DNA of 64,000 nt from Brachyspira hampsonii 30446. Lineage in GTDB: Bacteria; Spirochaetota; Brachyspiria; Brachyspirales; Brachyspiraceae. The stretch covers positions 828,885 to 892,884 of the forward strand of contig NZ_JH994111.1 in NCBI RefSeq assembly GCF_000316195.1, read 5' to 3'. The notes under the pieces were generated by a model. It saw nothing but the letters and a program-made list of their open reading frames with translations, ran no database searches and was not told where the DNA came from. Each line of letters opens with the position of its first letter. Position 1 is the stretch's first letter. The translations under genes and the position numbers were made by a program. Shown here piece after piece: positions 62,623 through 64,000 of the stretch.

Positions 62623-63423
62623 ATGGGAAGAATAATATCTTTTTCTAGCGGAAAAGGCGGTGCAGGCAAAACTTTATGTTCAGTTAATTTCTCGGCGGAA
62701 TTAGCTTCAAGAGGATATAAAGTTTTAGTTTTTGATATAGATATTAACTGTTCAAATGTATTTATTTTATTACATGTAAAACCGCAGTCTAAATTGCAGG
62801 AATATTTTGAAGGCAGTCTCACATTAAAAGATTGTGTTATAAAAAGTGAGTATGGTATAGATGTTATTAGTGCCGGAGTTAATATACAGAGATTTGTTCA
62901 GTTTGAGAATGATTTTAATTTGTCAAACCTTGCTAAAGATTTAAAGGTTTTAGCTGAAGATTATGATTATGTTATAATAGACTATGCTGCAGGTATTACT
63001 CAGCCTATGATGCGTTTCTATGAAATGTCAGATGATATAATACTTGTTGCCAATCCGGAAATTACAGCTCTTACAGATCTTTACAGACTTATGAAGATGA
63101 TTTATGTCAATAATATGACAGATAAGATGTATTTGATAGTAAATAAAGTAAAAAATATAGATTGGGCTATCAATTTATACAGAGAAATAAAAAAGGTAAC
63201 GGCAAAGTTTTCTCTTGATATTAATTTGGTTCTTTTAGGACCTGTACTATTTGATGAAGAAAAGGTTATGCTATCTGTTCAAAAGAGAGTGCCTATAATA
63301 ATATTATATCCTAAAACTCCTATAAAAGGCGGTTTTTCATTGGCAGTTACTAGATATTTATATGATATAGGTGTAATGAAAGATGAAAATGCAAGAGAAA
63401 AAACTTTCTCGGATTTCTTCTGA
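62623..63423 (+). CDS. ParA/MinD family ATPase (FlhG-like)
   Basis: The 266-aa protein has the deviant Walker A GKGGAGKT near residue 9, DIDINCSNVF (Walker A' region), DYVIIDYAAGI (Walker B-like) and ANPEITALTDLYRLMK, which resemble the FlhG/MinD subgroup. These ATPases dimerise on ATP and position other structures. The Asp-rich nucleotide site lacks the canonical DxDxQ/DLDP wording. Flagellar number control (FlhG) is possible in a spirochaete, but no flhF is seen here. Confidence 0.8.
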   Translation: MGRIISFSSGKGGAGKTLCSVNFSAELASRGYKVLVFDIDINCSNVFILLHVKPQSKLQEYFEGSLTLKDCVIKSEYGIDVISAGVNIQRFVQFENDFNLSNLAKDLKVLAEDYDYVIIDYAAGITQPMMRFYEMSDDIILVANPEITALTDLYRLMKMIYVNNMTDKMYLIVNKVKNIDWAINLYREIKKVTAKFSLDINLVLLGPVLFDEEKVMLSVQKRVPIIILYPKTPIKGGFSLAVTRYLYDIGVMKDENAREKTFSDFF

Positions 63424-63615
63424 TTATTATATAAAATATCGAAAAAGTCAAAGTCCTTTTATTTTTATAGCATATTTTTATTTTAAAACGGATTTTTATA
63501 TTAGTAAAAATTTTTTTTATTAATAATAAAGTTCTGTATGTTTTACTTATAAAAAATTAATGATAAATATTCTAAAAGATTTATACTTTAATATAAGAAA
63601 AGAAGTAGTTTAAAT

Positions 63616-63644
63616 TTGACAAATACAGATAATATTGGTAAACT
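63616..63644 (+). promoter_or_regulatory. Promoter of the cytidylate-kinase-like gene
   Basis: TTGACA (63616-63621), 17-base spacer, TAAACT (63639-63644); GGAGG follows at 63661. Confidence 0.7.
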
Positions 63645-63676
63645 ATTAACAGAATATATTGGAGGTATATGGTTAT

Positions 63677-64000
63677 ATGAGTAAAAATATTGTTATAACT
63701 ATAAGTAGAGAATTCGGAAGCGGCGGAAGATATATTGGAGAAATGGTTGCTAAGGATTTAAATATACCTTTTTATGATAAAGCTATAATAGAAATGGCAT
63801 CAGATAAAACAGGATTTTCTCCGGAATATATTAAAGAAAATGAACAGAAATTAACAGGGGCTTCTCTTTTTAATTTTGCTATAGCAGGCTCTTATGCTGG
63901 CAATATGGTATTTGGTAATGGCGAGTCTTTGCAAGATACTATGTTTTTTGCACAGAGTAATGTTATAAAAGAAGTGGCTTCTAAACATTCATGCGTTATA
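63677..64000 (+). CDS. Cytidylate kinase-like protein, N-terminal part (runs off the window)
   Basis: The reading frame is open to the window end (108 codons). ATG 63677 follows a GGAGG; an ATG eight bases earlier hits a stop after three codons. MSKNIVITISREFGSGGRYIGEMVAKDLNIPFYDKAII is the signature of the cytidylate kinase-like family (AAA_26 type), with the P-loop in REFGSGG. These are related to CMP kinase but of unsettled substrate. It is distinct from the CMP kinase end at the window start. Confidence 0.85.
   Translation, partial: MSKNIVITISREFGSGGRYIGEMVAKDLNIPFYDKAIIEMASDKTGFSPEYIKENEQKLTGASLFNFAIAGSYAGNMVFGNGESLQDTMFFAQSNVIKEVASKHSCVI

Noticed and set aside
1-64000. tRNA genes, rRNA operon or replication origin
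   Set aside because: No cloverleaf with a TTCGA-type loop, no rRNA conserved core and no dnaA-box cluster was recognised by reading; short tRNAs could still be missed without a covariance search.

Overview
The window is chromosomal DNA of a very AT-rich bacterium and is most likely Brachyspira (Spirochaetota). The reasons are the strong A/T bias with TTGACA/TATAAT promoters, the flgL-fliW-csrA flagellar block, many small lipoproteins with short FVSC/FSSC-type lipoboxes, DUF4132 and PD-(D/E)XK proteins typical of that genus, and short GC-richer repeats between genes. The genus call is an inference from gene content; no rRNA operon is present to confirm it.

Layout. 1-9 kb: end of a cytidylate kinase, ribosomal protein S1, a glycolipid glycosyltransferase, an Fe-S assembly group (BFD-like protein, NifU, NifS), and a three-gene membrane-protein module behind a (TCGCA)10 microsatellite. 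9-19 kb: a 1143-aa DUF4132 protein, a 35-aa ORF, an outer-membrane-type protein, an HELSH membrane protein, csrA/fliW/flgL and a methyltransferase. 19-31 kb (accessory): nucleotidyltransferase-fold protein, GT2 and GT-C glycosyltransferases, RNase P RNA, two PD-(D/E)XK proteins, TauE/SafE transporter, DegT aminotransferase, tandem GH3 genes and an IS630 fragment, with several ~300-bp inverted-repeat elements. 31-40 kb: cyclodeaminase, a zinc-uptake operon (His-rich membrane protein, znuA, znuC, znuB, lipoprotein), a DUF3089 hydrolase and pyrB-pyrC. 40-64 kb: mostly housekeeping genes (dxs, pbpC, rnc, rpe, rsmA, pyk), transporters (RarD, NSS), secreted proteins, an M20 amidohydrolase, a PflX-type radical SAM protein, a ParA/MinD ATPase and the start of a cytidylate-kinase-like gene.

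Points of most interest: (1) the pyrB leader holds a 50-codon ORF that runs through an 18-bp intrinsic terminator just before pyrB, the same architecture as the enterobacterial pyrBI UTP attenuator, while PyrB itself carries only the zinc knuckle of PyrI; (2) a perfect pentanucleotide microsatellite lies between a strong promoter and an uncharacterised membrane-protein module; (3) two families of small non-coding inverted-repeat elements, one ~79 bp (three copies) and one ~300 bp (four copies plus relics), are scattered between genes; (4) several accessory genes have their -10 box exactly where the transcript would start on the A of ATG, implying leaderless mRNAs; (5) a near-perfect 29-bp dyad with Fur-family half-sites covers the promoter in front of the zinc genes; (6) a catalytically degenerate GH3 gene overlaps a GH3 gene that keeps most of its motifs.

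All calls come from reading the sequence and from family knowledge. No database search, folding program or expression data was available.
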